Assembly: GCA_013202335.1 (NCBI GenBank)
Contig: JABMQR010000163.1
Coordinates: forward strand, 1 to 33,325
Length of the DNA: 33,325 nt
Direction of reading: 5' to 3'
From: Bacteroidota bacterium
GTDB lineage: Bacteria; Spirochaetota; Spirochaetia; JABMQR01
Part shown: positions 24,708 through 33,325 of the stretch, piece after piece
Layout: each line of letters begins with the position of its first letter
How positions within the stretch are numbered: the stretch's first letter is position 1
Program-made: the position numbers and the translations under genes
The notes under the pieces: model-generated
The model's input: only the letters and a program-made list of their open reading frames with translations
Databases searched by the model: none
Told to the model about the DNA's origin: nothing

Positions 24708-25063
24708 ATGGATGAATCCTTTGTTACATGAATCTCTCTTTCAGGGAAAAAATCCGGTATCATAGACTCAATCTTTTCAGCGGCTTCTTTTTCAATTTTT
24801 TTCCGGATATTATCCGGAACTTTTTCCAATGTGGATATATCAATTGTCAATACATATCCTCTTCCGTTTACAGACCCGTAACCAAGTGAGAATTTTGCAA
24901 ATACACTGAAAAGGCCATCGTATGAAGGGCTTGCTGCACCTCCTTCGGGAAGTCTGTTGGGGTGGAGATGATAAATTCCCGAGTAGCGGTTTTCAAGATA
25001 CGTATCAAGTTGATCAAGCATAACCCGCATTCGGTCTTCAATGTCAGCAAGTTTTGGGTGCAT
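24668..25063 (-). CDS. Conserved-looking hypothetical protein, 131 residues
   Basis: Soluble, no signal or membrane segment. It begins with a helical stretch (KLADIEDRMRVMLDQLDTYLE), has a glycine-rich middle (YGSVNGRGYVLTIDISTLE), and ends in helices (NIRKKIEKEAAEKIESMIPD) followed by charged beta strands. AAGGA lies six bases before the ATG, a good ribosome site, and the codon pattern looks coding, so I judge it real. A perfect 8-bp hairpin TGGTTTTT/AAAAACCA (25087-25106) lies in its leader. Its 3' end overlaps the nucleosidase gene on the other strand. I do not recognise the family and give no function. Confidence 0.65.
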   Translation of the reverse strand: MHPKLADIEDRMRVMLDQLDTYLENRYSGIYHLHPNRLPEGGAASPSYDGLFSVFAKFSLGYGSVNGRGYVLTIDISTLEKVPDNIRKKIEKEAAEKIESMIPDFFPEREIHVTKDSSIYKITGDFSLGTV

Positions 25064-25086
25064 AAATAATCCTTATTTCTATTCAT

Positions 25087-25106
25087 TGGTTTTTCTGAAA
25101 AAACCA
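25087..25106. other. Stem-loop in the leader of the hypothetical gene
   Basis: Perfect 8-bp stem TGGTTTTT / AAAAACCA with loop CTGA, just upstream of the ribosome site of the minus-strand hypothetical gene. Neither flank has a T tract, so it is more likely a leader structure than a terminator. The rest of 25107-25457 is T-rich and shows no gene. Confidence 0.35.
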
Positions 25107-25457
25107 TAATTACAATTTAGTTTGAAGAGTAATAGAGCATTATACTGCTTTTTTTTCTTTTTATAAAAGCTGTTTGGTGTTTTTTCACGTTTCATAATTC
25201 TGATTTTCCCTGTTGCTGCTGTGATTTGCTTAAATAATCTACAGTAAATAAGAGTTGAAGATCTTTCAAAAATACCAGTGATTCATGGGAATTTCTTTTT
25301 TTTATCCCTTTTTCTCCCAATTATGGCGACATTTTATTTTACTGCACGCGATTGCCTAAGTTATTCGAAATTTATCTTTATAAGCGAGGGTTTTTCTGAT
25401 ATTATACAGGGTAATAGGTTATAAAGGTTTTTGGTGAGTATCGTCATGACATATTTA

Positions 25458-25484
25458 TTGACGGGGTTGTCAAAAACGTATAAT
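25458..25484 (+). promoter_or_regulatory. Probable promoter of the opp operon
   Basis: TTGACG (25458-25463) and a consensus TATAAT (25479-25484). The spacer is only 15 bases; counting TATTGA as the -35 gives 17. Start-site distance to the ATG is about 50 bases. Confidence 0.5.
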
Positions 25485-25497
25485 CTAATATAACTAG

Positions 25498-25529
25498 AAT
25501 GCATAGGTGATTGATCCAAAATGCATAGG
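25498..25529 (+). repeat. Direct repeat AATGCATAGG in the opp leader
   Basis: AATGCATAGG occurs at 25498-25507 and 25520-25529, exactly 22 bases apart (about two helical turns). The second copy runs into the ribosome site AGGAGG (25527-25532) of the binding-protein gene. Confidence 0.6.
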
Positions 25530-25537
25530 AGGAAAAT

Positions 25538-27631
25538 ATGAAGAGAACATTGTTGATTCTGCTTTCTGTACTTCTTATCTTTTCACTGGTTGCCTGCGGT
25601 GGCAAAGAAGAAAAAGTTACAGAAGAGTTTGTCGATACTGCTGATGCTGTTGAGACAGGTGAAGTGACTGAAGAGGAAGTGAAGGAAGCTGAAGCTGAAG
25701 CTGAAGCTGAAGAAGTGGCTGCAGAGGAAGCTGAAGAGGCTGCAGAGGAAGCTGAAGAGGCTGGCGAGGAAGTAGCACCTGCAGAAGTCACCGGAGATAC
25801 TCCGGCCGATCTTGTCCCCATTGATTTTAGCAATGGCTGGGAAGTTGGAAAACCAGGCGGGGAATTCGTACGCTCAACATTCGGAAGTGAACCCAAAACC
25901 TTTAATGATGTTATTGCTGCTGAAACATCTTCAACTGATGTAACTGCTTTCTTAACCAATGGAGCTATCGAACGTGATCAGTTCACCCTTGAATTTGTAT
26001 CAACTCCTGGATTTGGCAAATGGTATGAAGTATCTGAAGATGAGCTGACAATTACTGTTGGGATTGAGGAAGGACTTCTTTGGTCTGACGGTGATGATCT
26101 TACAGCAGAAGATATCATATTTTCTCTAAATCAACTGATTCTTAGAGAAGATGTAGGAAGCAATTCCCGATCCGGTTACATAATTGATACCGATGTTGAC
26201 GGGTATTCTGCACAGATTCCTGCAAAAGCAGAACTTATCGATATGTATACCTACAAATTGACACTCCCGACTGTATATGCCGGTATTGTTGAACTCGGTG
26301 GTATTCCTGTATATCCAATGCATGTATTTGGCCCATTAATTGGATGGGACAAGAGCATGGGATTTGATTTTGAATACGAAACAGAACTTGTGAATGAAGA
26401 TGGTGCAATGTACTGGTCCTTAGTAGAAAATAAAGATCCTGCAATTGACTATGCAGCAGTAACCTCATTCTGGGGACTTGATACTGATGTATCTGAAATA
26501 GTCAGCTGTGGACCTTTCGTAATTGACGAATATGTTCCCGGACAAAAAATAGTTCTGGCTGGAAACCCAAATAATTCAGAGTATGATGCAGCTGGACAGC
26601 AGCTTCCCTACCTGGACAAAGCAACCTACATTTTTGTTGAAGATATGGATACTCAGCTTGCACGATTCTTAGCTGGTGAATTGGATACCTTAGGACTTAG
26701 AGGTGAAGATTATGCAGTATTCAGTCAGGAAAAGATGGATGCACTTGATGCAACAATCTATGATGTAGGACCGGCATTCGGAACTACCTTCCTGGTATTC
26801 AACCAGAATCCTGATATTGAAGATGAAGATGGCAATTTGGTTCCCGGAACTGTTAAACCGGAAGTAATCTATTGGACAACAAACAAAGAATTTAGACTGG
26901 CAATGGCCTACCTGATTGACCGGCAGACTATAATCAACAATGTTGCATTTGGATTTGGGTATCCTCAATACTCATTTATTCCAAGAGTTTCCCCCTATTA
27001 CTGGGCTGGAGCAGACGATGCAGCTGCAAAATATGATCCTGAAATGGCTATAGAAATACTTGATGGTCTTGGATGGGTAGATACAGATGGTGATGGCTGG
27101 AGAGAAGATGACCTTGGTAACAAGATTGTGATGGAACTTACCACAAATTCTGGAAATACCGTTCGAGAAGCAGTTGGTACCCTCTTTGCAGAAGAGGCAG
27201 CAGCAGTTGGTGTACAGGTACAGTTTAAACCTGAAGACTTTAATACTATGGTTGGTAAACTCCTGAGTGGTCAAAACTGGGACGGAATTCTTATCGGACT
27301 TACCGGATCGGTTGACCCAATTTCAGGTTCTAACGTATATCCTTCTAATGGAAACCTTCATATGATCAATCCAAATCAGACAGCACCGCTGACTTATTGG
27401 GAATATGAAGTTGATGAAGCCTGGAAAATTGCAAACAATACTACTGATGAAGAGCAGAGAAAACTTGGTTTCGAGATTGTCCAGAGACTCTGGATTGAAG
27501 AGAATCCATGGATTTTCACCTTTAACGCAAGTGTAATGGCTGCATACAGCAATAAGTTCGGTAATATCTACCACAGACCTCTTGATGGTTTTAACTGGAA
27601 AGGTATTATGGATCATATGTATATTAAGTAA
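25538..27631 (+). CDS. Peptide ABC transporter substrate-binding lipoprotein (SBP_bac_5 family)
   Basis: 697 residues. Lipoprotein signal with lipobox SLVAC and lipidated Cys20, so it is anchored in the periplasm. Residues about 24-85 form an acidic Glu/Ala-rich low-complexity linker (repeated EAE, AEEAEEA units) before the globular part. The binding domain has SEPKTFND near its start, then ISVGI-like strands (ELTITVGIEEGLLWSDGDDL), TAEDIIFSLNQL, a GPFVIDEYVPGQKIVL strand and EFRLAMAYLIDRQTII, all typical of family-5 oligopeptide/dipeptide-binding proteins. AGGAGG precedes the ATG. It is the first gene of a complete opp operon; the substrate is probably peptides but family 5 also binds sugars and nickel. 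Confidence 0.9.
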   Translation: MKRTLLILLSVLLIFSLVACGGKEEKVTEEFVDTADAVETGEVTEEEVKEAEAEAEAEEVAAEEAEEAAEEAEEAGEEVAPAEVTGDTPADLVPIDFSNGWEVGKPGGEFVRSTFGSEPKTFNDVIAAETSSTDVTAFLTNGAIERDQFTLEFVSTPGFGKWYEVSEDELTITVGIEEGLLWSDGDDLTAEDIIFSLNQLILREDVGSNSRSGYIIDTDVDGYSAQIPAKAELIDMYTYKLTLPTVYAGIVELGGIPVYPMHVFGPLIGWDKSMGFDFEYETELVNEDGAMYWSLVENKDPAIDYAAVTSFWGLDTDVSEIVSCGPFVIDEYVPGQKIVLAGNPNNSEYDAAGQQLPYLDKATYIFVEDMDTQLARFLAGELDTLGLRGEDYAVFSQEKMDALDATIYDVGPAFGTTFLVFNQNPDIEDEDGNLVPGTVKPEVIYWTTNKEFRLAMAYLIDRQTIINNVAFGFGYPQYSFIPRVSPYYWAGADDAAAKYDPEMAIEILDGLGWVDTDGDGWREDDLGNKIVMELTTNSGNTVREAVGTLFAEEAAAVGVQVQFKPEDFNTMVGKLLSGQNWDGILIGLTGSVDPISGSNVYPSNGNLHMINPNQTAPLTYWEYEVDEAWKIANNTTDEEQRKLGFEIVQRLWIEENPWIFTFNASVMAAYSNKFGNIYHRPLDGFNWKGIMDHMYIK

Positions 27632-27681
27632 GTTCCCAATACAGGGTTGCTTACGTCCTGAAAAAGTAAATTTTACTAATA

Positions 27682-27711
27682 TTGGCCCGCCCGATTATTC
27701 GGGCGGGCCAA
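27682..27711 (+). other. GC-rich stem-loop between binding-protein and permease genes
   Basis: Perfect 13-bp stem TTGGCCCGCCCGA / TCGGGCGGGCCAA with loop TTAT, not followed by a T tract. Hairpins at this operon position usually stabilise the upstream message or attenuate, letting the binding protein outnumber the membrane parts. Confidence 0.75.
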
Positions 27712-27736
27712 ATATATCCTCTAAGGATACTATCCA

Positions 27737-28861
27737 ATGACAAAACGTAATTCCTTTAACTGGCGATGGACATTGATCGCTGATGTGCTGTTAGCTGTTC
27801 TTGTTATTTTTAACAGTAACGTTATTCTTTTTTCACTGCTTCTCATGGAAGCAGTATTATGGTTAATTAGACTTATATGGATCAGCCCTCTGTTGTTCAG
27901 ATTTATTATCAGACGACTGATACATATGATTCCAATGCTTTTTGTAGTCATTGCCACAGGCTTTGCTCTTATACAATTAGCACCAGGAGATATTTTCTCT
28001 CAAATGGCTTTGAATCCGAATATTCGACCAGCAGATCTAGAGAACTTCAGGCGGAGCTTTGGTATGGATCAACCCTGGTTTATCCAATTCTTCAAGTTTA
28101 TTTGGAATGCCCTGCATGGGGATTTTGGGATTTCACAAATATATAAATCTCCGGTATTCATGATTGTAAGTCAGCGGGCATCCAATACCATTCTATTATC
28201 AATAGTGGTAATAGTTGCAGCCTGGGGATTTTCCATACCTGCCGGAATTTATGCTGCTACTCACCAATACAAATTGGGTGACCAGACGATTTCAGTTTTG
28301 GCATTTATTGGACTATCTATACCAAACTATTTTCTCGCATTTCTTCTTATTTACCTGATCTCAAAAACTGGTAACTGGTTACCTTTGGGTGGAATGCATG
28401 CGGTTAATTCAGGTGATTTAAATTGGTTTATGTATTTGCTTGATACAGTAAAACATATGATATTACCTGTTTTTGTAATAGCAACTTCTGCTATGGCAAG
28501 TTTAACCCGAATTATGCGTGCAAATATGCTGGAGATTATGGGACAGCAATATATAACAACAGCACGGGCAAAAGGACTTTCTGAGAAAAAAGTAGTCTAC
28601 AAACATGCTCTCAGAAATGCCATAAATCCAATGATAACTATTTTTGGATTTCAGTTTGGTGCAATTCTTGGCGGTTCTGCACTGGTTGAAAGAGTTTTGG
28701 CATGGCCTGGACTTGGGAAGGTAATGCTGGAAGCGATACTGGCACAGGATTTGTATCTTGTCGTCGGAAGTTTATTATATGGTGTTATTTTGTTGATCTT
28801 AGGTAATCTATTAGCTGATATTGTATTGGCAATTGTTGATCCCAGAGTGAGGATAAGCTGA
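27737..28861 (+). CDS. oppB: Peptide ABC transporter permease, OppB type
   Basis: 374 residues, inner membrane. The conserved OppB start (RFIIRRLIHMIPMLFVVIAT, with LAPGD after it) only begins near residue 54. The first 50 residues are an extra segment with one or two additional hydrophobic helices (about residues 13-50). The ATPase-contact EAA loop is ITTARAKGLSEKKVVYKHAL, followed by RNAINP. The C-terminus LADIVLAIVDPRVRIS is normal. AAGGA precedes the ATG. Its TGA overlaps the ATG of oppC by one base. An alternative shorter start near codon 50 is possible but has no better ribosome site. Confidence 0.9.
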   Translation: MTKRNSFNWRWTLIADVLLAVLVIFNSNVILFSLLLMEAVLWLIRLIWISPLLFRFIIRRLIHMIPMLFVVIATGFALIQLAPGDIFSQMALNPNIRPADLENFRRSFGMDQPWFIQFFKFIWNALHGDFGISQIYKSPVFMIVSQRASNTILLSIVVIVAAWGFSIPAGIYAATHQYKLGDQTISVLAFIGLSIPNYFLAFLLIYLISKTGNWLPLGGMHAVNSGDLNWFMYLLDTVKHMILPVFVIATSAMASLTRIMRANMLEIMGQQYITTARAKGLSEKKVVYKHALRNAINPMITIFGFQFGAILGGSALVERVLAWPGLGKVMLEAILAQDLYLVVGSLLYGVILLILGNLLADIVLAIVDPRVRIS

Positions 28862-30294
28862 TGGATAAAAAAGTTATGGAAAACAACACGCCTGATCGAC
28901 AGCACGAAATTGAGATAGAAACCAGGGAAGGGATTGCTAAGAAAAGTGAATCACTCTGGACAGTTTATCGAAGACGTTTTAAGAAACATACTCTTGGGAA
29001 AATAGGGTTAATTATACTTATAATCCTTTATGGGTGTGCTCTTTTTGCCGATATATTATCACCATATTCTATGAAATGGCGTGACAAAAACAAATCATTT
29101 CATCCCCCTGCAGAGATTGAGTGGTTTTACAGTAATGCAGAAGGTGATCGCTCAATTAAACCCTTTGTATATGAAAAAGTAATTACAAATGTAGCTTTTA
29201 AAACTTATAAAATTGTTCCAAGTTATACAATTAGAGCAATATCACAGGAAGTCCTGGTAGCAAAAAGAGAACTCAGATCAATTTCTTATGATTCAGATTT
29301 CGAAGTACGACTGAAAACAACTTTAGACAATGTCAAAAAACACTTCAGAGTTGAAGCAGATAGTGATGTAATGGTACGCCTCGAAGAGACACTCAGGCAG
29401 TTGGAAGCGAATCCGGAGAAGGATGTCAGTATTGAATTTTCTATGGGAGAATTTCTTGTAGAAGAAGAAATGCAGGAGTTGACTCTTTATTTGGTTAAAG
29501 GAAATAAGAACTTTTTGGGTTTTTTAAATAAAGGAGTTCCCTATAGCTTCCTTGGCCTTTTTAGAACAAATCGACATTTTTTCGGATCAAAGACCGGTGG
29601 TGTCTATTTCTGGGGAGCTGATCAGCATGGACGGGATATCATTTCCCGAATGCTGCATGGAGCACGCATATCACTCACAGTTGGAATAGTCGGGGCTATT
29701 CTTATATTTATTTTCGGCCTAGCTATTGGCGGTATTGCAGGTTATTTTGGCGGGAAAGTTGATGTGGTTCTTATGCGATTTGGTGAGATTGTTATGGCAT
29801 TCCCATCAATTTATTTACTTTTTGCCCTGAGGGCTTCTTTTCCATCAAGCCTCACTTCCAGTCAAGTGTATATGTTGATAATAATAATTCTCTCATTTAT
29901 AGGCTGGGCAGGGTTAGCAAGAATTATTAGGGGATTGGTTCTGTCATTGAAAAACGAGGATTTTGTTCTGAGTGCACGGACTATGGGATTATCTCAATGG
30001 AAAATTATTCAACGGCATATCCTACCGAATACACTCTCCTTCGTGATTATTCAGGCAACCTTAACAGTACCCGGCTACATACTTGGTGAATCGGCGTTGA
30101 GCCTTCTCGGCCTCGGAATTATGGAACCGCAGGCATCGTGGGGACTTATGCTGGCTGCAGCGAAAAATTATGGAACAGTTCAAAATGCTCCATGGCTGCT
30201 GGTGCCTGGATTCGCAATTTTCATAGCTATTATGGCATGGAACTTTTTTGGTGATGGTATTCGTGATGCTGTAGACCCAAAAAGTAAGCACTAA
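28861..30294 (+). CDS. oppC: Peptide ABC transporter permease, long OppC type with extra insertion
   Basis: 477 residues against about 300 for ordinary OppC. After a charged N-terminus and the first membrane helix (46-66) comes a large periplasmic region up to residue 270. Its ends match the long-OppC form (FHPPAEIEWFY, PFVYEKV, then PYSFLGLFRTNRHFFG and GADQHGRDIISRMLHGARIS). Between them, residues about 115-225 are additional, charged and mostly helical. The core permease follows, with EAA loop FVLSARTMGLSQWKIIQRHI and C-terminus FFGDGIRDAVDPK. It pairs with OppB to form the channel. Function of the insertion is unknown; it would face the binding protein. Confidence 0.9.
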   Translation: MDKKVMENNTPDRQHEIEIETREGIAKKSESLWTVYRRRFKKHTLGKIGLIILIILYGCALFADILSPYSMKWRDKNKSFHPPAEIEWFYSNAEGDRSIKPFVYEKVITNVAFKTYKIVPSYTIRAISQEVLVAKRELRSISYDSDFEVRLKTTLDNVKKHFRVEADSDVMVRLEETLRQLEANPEKDVSIEFSMGEFLVEEEMQELTLYLVKGNKNFLGFLNKGVPYSFLGLFRTNRHFFGSKTGGVYFWGADQHGRDIISRMLHGARISLTVGIVGAILIFIFGLAIGGIAGYFGGKVDVVLMRFGEIVMAFPSIYLLFALRASFPSSLTSSQVYMLIIIILSFIGWAGLARIIRGLVLSLKNEDFVLSARTMGLSQWKIIQRHILPNTLSFVIIQATLTVPGYILGESALSLLGLGIMEPQASWGLMLAAAKNYGTVQNAPWLLVPGFAIFIAIMAWNFFGDGIRDAVDPKSKH

Positions 30295-30317
30295 CACTAG
30301 GTACAGGGAGTATATAT

Positions 30318-31391
30318 ATGAGTCATCAATTAGAAGTTAAAGACTTACGAACATATTATTATCATCACACACATATTGTAAGAGCCGTTGATGGGTTGGA
30401 CTTTCATCTTGATAAAGGAGAAATTCTGGGCATTGTAGGTGAGTCAGGCTGTGGAAAATCACAAACCTCAATGTCAATTATGAATCTCATTCAGACACCA
30501 CCTGGTAAGATAGAAACAGGTGAAATTTTCTATGACGGCGCTGATCTGTTAAAACTGCCGGAAGAGGAGATGCGGAAAATCAGAGGGAACAGAATTTCCA
30601 TGATTTTTCAGGAACCGATGACAAGTTTGAACCCTTTGTTTACTCTGGGAAACCAAATTTCTGAAGTTTTGATGCTTCACAGAGGTATGACAGAGCAGGA
30701 GGCAAAATCTGAAAGTATTAATCTTTTGGATATGGTTGGAATGTCTGATCCGGATGAACGGGTTGATGAATATCCATTTCAGCTCTCTGGTGGTCTTAGA
30801 CAACGTGGTATGATAGCTATGGCAATGGCTTGTGAGCCGTCTATATTGATTGCAGATGAACCGACAACTGCTCTGGATGTAACAATTCAGGCAAAGATTC
30901 TTCGGTTGATGGGAAACTTGAAGGAAAAACATGAAACATCAATTATTTTTATTACTCATGATTTAGCCGTAATTGCAGGATTTACCGATAGGGTTATGGT
31001 TATGTATGCGGGTGTAGCAGTAGAAAGTACCGATGTTAAAACAGTTTTTAAAAAACCCTTACATCCTTATACTCAGGGATTATTAACTTCGATACCAGTA
31101 CTAGGTGAGGGGAAATTGCATAAAGATGGAACCCGGAGAAAGTTGAATACTATTTTAGGGAATCTTCCGGATCATTCTGATTTTCCAAAAGGATGCCGGT
31201 TTGCTCCACGCTGCAGTAAGGCTATGGAAAAGTGTTTTGCTTTGGAACCTAAACTTATGGAGATTGAGAACAATCATTTTGTTCGCTGTTTTCTTTATCA
31301 TAATGAAGAAAAAGAGAGTGAAGATTTAGCTGCAAAGATTATGAGAGACCGTAAATATAAACGCGGATTCCGCTTGAGGGCTAGGGGATAA
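30318..31391 (+). CDS. oppD: Peptide ABC transporter ATPase, OppD type
   Basis: 357 residues. Walker [10 protein letters not shown] (41-49), Q-loop Gln98 in [11 protein letters not shown], signature LSGGL with RQR (156-163), Walker [13 protein letters not shown] (176-187), H-loop [11 protein letters not shown]. The C-terminal oligopeptide-transporter extension has [12 protein letters not shown] and the four-cysteine pattern CRFAPRC...C...C, which in this family can hold an iron-sulfur cluster. It powers uptake together with OppF. It starts 23 bases after oppC and ends two bases before oppF. Normal length, nothing missing. Confidence 0.94.
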   Translation: MSHQLEVKDLRTYYYHHTHIVRAVDGLDFHLDKGEILGIVGESGCGKSQTSMSIMNLIQTPPGKIETGEIFYDGADLLKLPEEEMRKIRGNRISMIFQEPMTSLNPLFTLGNQISEVLMLHRGMTEQEAKSESINLLDMVGMSDPDERVDEYPFQLSGGLRQRGMIAMAMACEPSILIADEPTTALDVTIQAKILRLMGNLKEKHETSIIFITHDLAVIAGFTDRVMVMYAGVAVESTDVKTVFKKPLHPYTQGLLTSIPVLGEGKLHKDGTRRKLNTILGNLPDHSDFPKGCRFAPRCSKAMEKCFALEPKLMEIENNHFVRCFLYHNEEKESEDLAAKIMRDRKYKRGFRLRARG

Positions 31392-31393
31392 AT

Positions 31394-32551
31394 ATGGATG
31401 ATCTATTATTAAAGGTACATAAAGCAACAAAGATATTCCCTGTTAAAGCAAGCGCTTTTTCCAATAAAAAACTAATGCTGAAGGCAGTTGATGATGTATC
31501 ATTTGAGCTGAAACGTGGAGAAACACTTGGTCTGGTAGGTGAATCAGGTTGTGGAAAAACAACACTTGGACGGTTGATAATTCGACTTTATGAGGCCGAA
31601 GGCGGCAGAGTTTTTATTAACCCAAATGAAGGGATTATAAAGAGTGTGCTTGAAATTGATGCTAAGCGTGAAGGTGCTGAAGAACGTCGGGCAACGCTTG
31701 CAGCAGAAAATTTAAAGCTGACCCGTGCTGTAAAGACAGAAATAAGAAGTCTGACTGATATTATTGCTTCACTCAAAAGAGAAGCTGATTTGTTGGCATT
31801 TGACTCCGATATTTTATCAATGCCGCGGGATGTTTTGAAAAAGAACAGAAGGCACATTCAGATGGTTTTTCAGGATCCCTGGGCATCATTAAATCCCAGG
31901 ATGCTGGTTAAAGATCTGATTTCAGAAGGTCCTATGGAGTTTAAGCTCTGGGAATCCCGAGAAGTTGATAAGAGAGTCAGAAAACTTCTTGAAATAGTTG
32001 GGTTGCCGGCTAATGCTGAGAGACGCTATCCACACGAGTTTTCGGGCGGTCAGCGCCAAAGAATTGGTATTGCAAGAGCTCTGGCTCTTGATCCATCCCT
32101 TATAATTTGTGATGAACCAGTATCTGCTCTGGATGTATCAATTCAGGCACAGGTGCTGAATTTACTGATTGATTTGCAGGAAGAGCTGAATCTGACCTAT
32201 GTATTTATTGCACATGATTTAAGTGTTGTGCAGTATATATCAGATAAAGTTGGGGTAATGTACCTTGGCAGAATGGCAGAACTGGCAGATGCTGATAAAG
32301 TTTACAGCTCCCCTCAGCATCCCTACACGGAATCACTACTTGGTTCGGTCCCGGTTGCTAACCCGGAAATCTCTTTTAAAGGAACGATATTGAAGGGTGA
32401 TGTACCATCTCCGGTTAATTCACCCTCAGGTTGTACTTTTCACCCGCGTTGTCCAAAGGCTACAAAGATCTGTTCAGAGCAGAGGCCGGAATTTGTTGAC
32501 AGGGGTGATGGTCACTTCTATGCGTGTCATAACCCATTAGGGAAAAACTGA
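31394..32551 (+). CDS. oppF: Peptide ABC transporter ATPase, OppF type with coiled-coil insertion
   Basis: 385 residues. Walker [10 protein letters not shown] (49-57), Q-loop Gln160 in [14 protein letters not shown], signature FSGGQRQR (216-223), Walker [13 protein letters not shown] (236-247), H-loop FIAHDLSVV. The C-terminal part has [12 protein letters not shown] and the four-cysteine motif CTFHPRC...C...C. Walker A and the Q-loop are about 105 residues apart instead of roughly 45. The extra residues (about 80-140) are highly charged and heptad-like ([35 protein letters not shown]), predicting a helical hairpin or coiled coil. All catalytic motifs are intact, so it should still be active. 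Confidence 0.92.
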   Translation: MDDLLLKVHKATKIFPVKASAFSNKKLMLKAVDDVSFELKRGETLGLVGESGCGKTTLGRLIIRLYEAEGGRVFINPNEGIIKSVLEIDAKREGAEERRATLAAENLKLTRAVKTEIRSLTDIIASLKREADLLAFDSDILSMPRDVLKKNRRHIQMVFQDPWASLNPRMLVKDLISEGPMEFKLWESREVDKRVRKLLEIVGLPANAERRYPHEFSGGQRQRIGIARALALDPSLIICDEPVSALDVSIQAQVLNLLIDLQEELNLTYVFIAHDLSVVQYISDKVGVMYLGRMAELADADKVYSSPQHPYTESLLGSVPVANPEISFKGTILKGDVPSPVNSPSGCTFHPRCPKATKICSEQRPEFVDRGDGHFYACHNPLGKN

Positions 32552-32574
32552 AAGTAGTAAGGTTGTAATACCCA

Positions 32575-33153
32575 ATGACTCCATTTAAATCTTCTTCAAA
32601 AATAAAAATTATTAATCAGGAGGCAGTGGCAATCACTGCCTCTTCTCATCGAAGAGTAATGTATGGAGGGATCTGCCTTCTTCTACTGGCAACCGCAATT
32701 GTTAGTTTTAATTTAGAACAGGATTTTCAGGGAAACAGGCTGATTGGGACAGTTTTAATACTTTTTTTTATTGCAGGATCTGCAGTAGCAGCCGGATTTA
32801 ATAAAGTTATTCTTTTTGACAAAGAGAATGATTTGTTTGTCCGTAAAATTTACCTGTTCTCTCTGCTGGTGTCCAGGGAATATCTTTTATCCACTCTTTC
32901 AGAGATTGTCTGTCTGCAGTATACAGATCTTGAATTCATGAGAAGCGGCAGGAAAGAAATACATGCCGGTCGCAGCAGGATTAATCCAATGAGTTTCTTT
33001 CAAAACAGATCACATCTTTATCGTCTTTATGTAGAGACCAGTGAACAGAAAATACTACTTCAAGAGAGTACTTTTACCGATGATCTTGAGAACACTATAC
33101 AGGTTTTGACCCTGTTCCTTGGTGTAGGGGTAAAACGCTCAACAACACATTAA
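32575..33153 (+). CDS. Small membrane protein of unknown function, possibly PH-like
   Basis: 192 residues. Two membrane helices (about 29-47 and 57-79) with a short loop, then a soluble C-terminal domain. The arrangement, with VILFDKENDLFVRKIYLF after the second helix and further strands, resembles bacterial PH-like membrane proteins, but I cannot confirm the family. It starts 23 bases after oppF and is probably co-transcribed; a weak AAGG precedes the ATG. No terminator is visible after it. The remaining bases 33154-33325 hold no gene; TATAAT at 33297-33302 and a GAATAA/TTATTC dyad at 33309-33325 may belong to the next gene. Confidence 0.65.
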   Translation: MTPFKSSSKIKIINQEAVAITASSHRRVMYGGICLLLLATAIVSFNLEQDFQGNRLIGTVLILFFIAGSAVAAGFNKVILFDKENDLFVRKIYLFSLLVSREYLLSTLSEIVCLQYTDLEFMRSGRKEIHAGRSRINPMSFFQNRSHLYRLYVETSEQKILLQESTFTDDLENTIQVLTLFLGVGVKRSTTH

Positions 33154-33325
33154 TACAAAAACTGGAGATGCTGCTTACTTCTCTGGCTGGCCATTAGTAT
33201 GTAGTGTCTGCCCGAAAACAGAATAATTCGATATGATGGAAAGAAATAACTGGAATAATAATTCACGAATGAATTCCCTGAATGTCTCTAAAATGGTATA
33301 ATAGCTACGAATAAGCGGATTATTC

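Noticed and set aside
25676..25770. Short tandem repeats that might suggest a CRISPR or satellite
   Set aside because: They are in-frame GCT-GAA/GAA-GAG codons of the lipoprotein linker, without spacers.
25444..25959. Minus-strand Ser/Ala-rich frame of 171 codons
   Set aside because: It is the reverse of the Glu/Ala linker of the binding lipoprotein; the low complexity keeps it open.
33297..33302. TATAAT near the window end as a promoter
   Set aside because: No acceptable -35 at 16-18 bases and no gene visible downstream within the window.

Overview
The window looks like a chromosomal segment of a low-to-mid GC, double-membrane bacterium, most likely a free-living spirochaete. This is an inference from gene content: a eukaryote-type hexokinase of the kind known from spirochaetes, several lipoproteins with LTGC/FAGC/LVAC-type lipoboxes, a long-form OppC permease, a heterodimeric ABC exporter and a small LDCC-motif protein. 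No rRNA, tRNA, CRISPR array, phage gene or transposase was seen.

Layout. 1-3.4 kb: the 3' end of an anchor-D-domain surface protein, a lipoprotein with one anchor-D and two DUF1566 domains, a strong terminator, then a small unknown lipoprotein. 3.7-4.2 kb: a 57-codon LDCC-motif gene and a doubtful small membrane ORF. 4.2-6.7 kb (minus strand): NADP-type glutamate dehydrogenase and a SlyD-like FKBP isomerase. 7.1-11.2 kb: a MarR regulator and two ABC half-transporters in one tightly packed operon, with a sigma70-type promoter and a nested inverted repeat in front. 11.3-14.4 kb: an XRE-cupin regulator divergent from a threonine-degradation pair (SDR-type threonine dehydrogenase plus Kbl), with back-to-back promoters and a long AT-rich leader. 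14.4-18.2 kb: exonuclease I, hexokinase and an APH-like phosphotransferase. 18.4-22.8 kb (minus strand): a TPR-GAF-GGDEF diguanylate cyclase and a phosphohexomutase, separated by a compact inverted-repeat element with flanking direct repeats that looks like a MITE. 23-25 kb: pyridoxal kinase and an MTA/SAH-type nucleosidase, then a convergent, overlapping conserved hypothetical gene. 25.5-33.2 kb: a complete oligopeptide ABC transport operon (binding lipoprotein, two permeases, two ATPases) followed by a small membrane protein.

How the genes fit together. The themes are peptide and amino-acid use (Opp uptake, threonine to glycine plus acetyl-CoA, glutamate dehydrogenase), glucose entry (hexokinase and phosphohexomutase), cofactor and SAM by-product salvage (PdxY-like kinase with MTA/SAH nucleosidase) and drug export under MarR control. 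The least ordinary items are the MITE-like element, extra helical insertions in both OppC and OppF, the overlooked LDCC gene, and several dyad-symmetric control regions. One half-site (AAGTTTTCGAT) is shared between the gdhA and tdh upstream regions. All functional calls are from reading the sequence; no database search was run.
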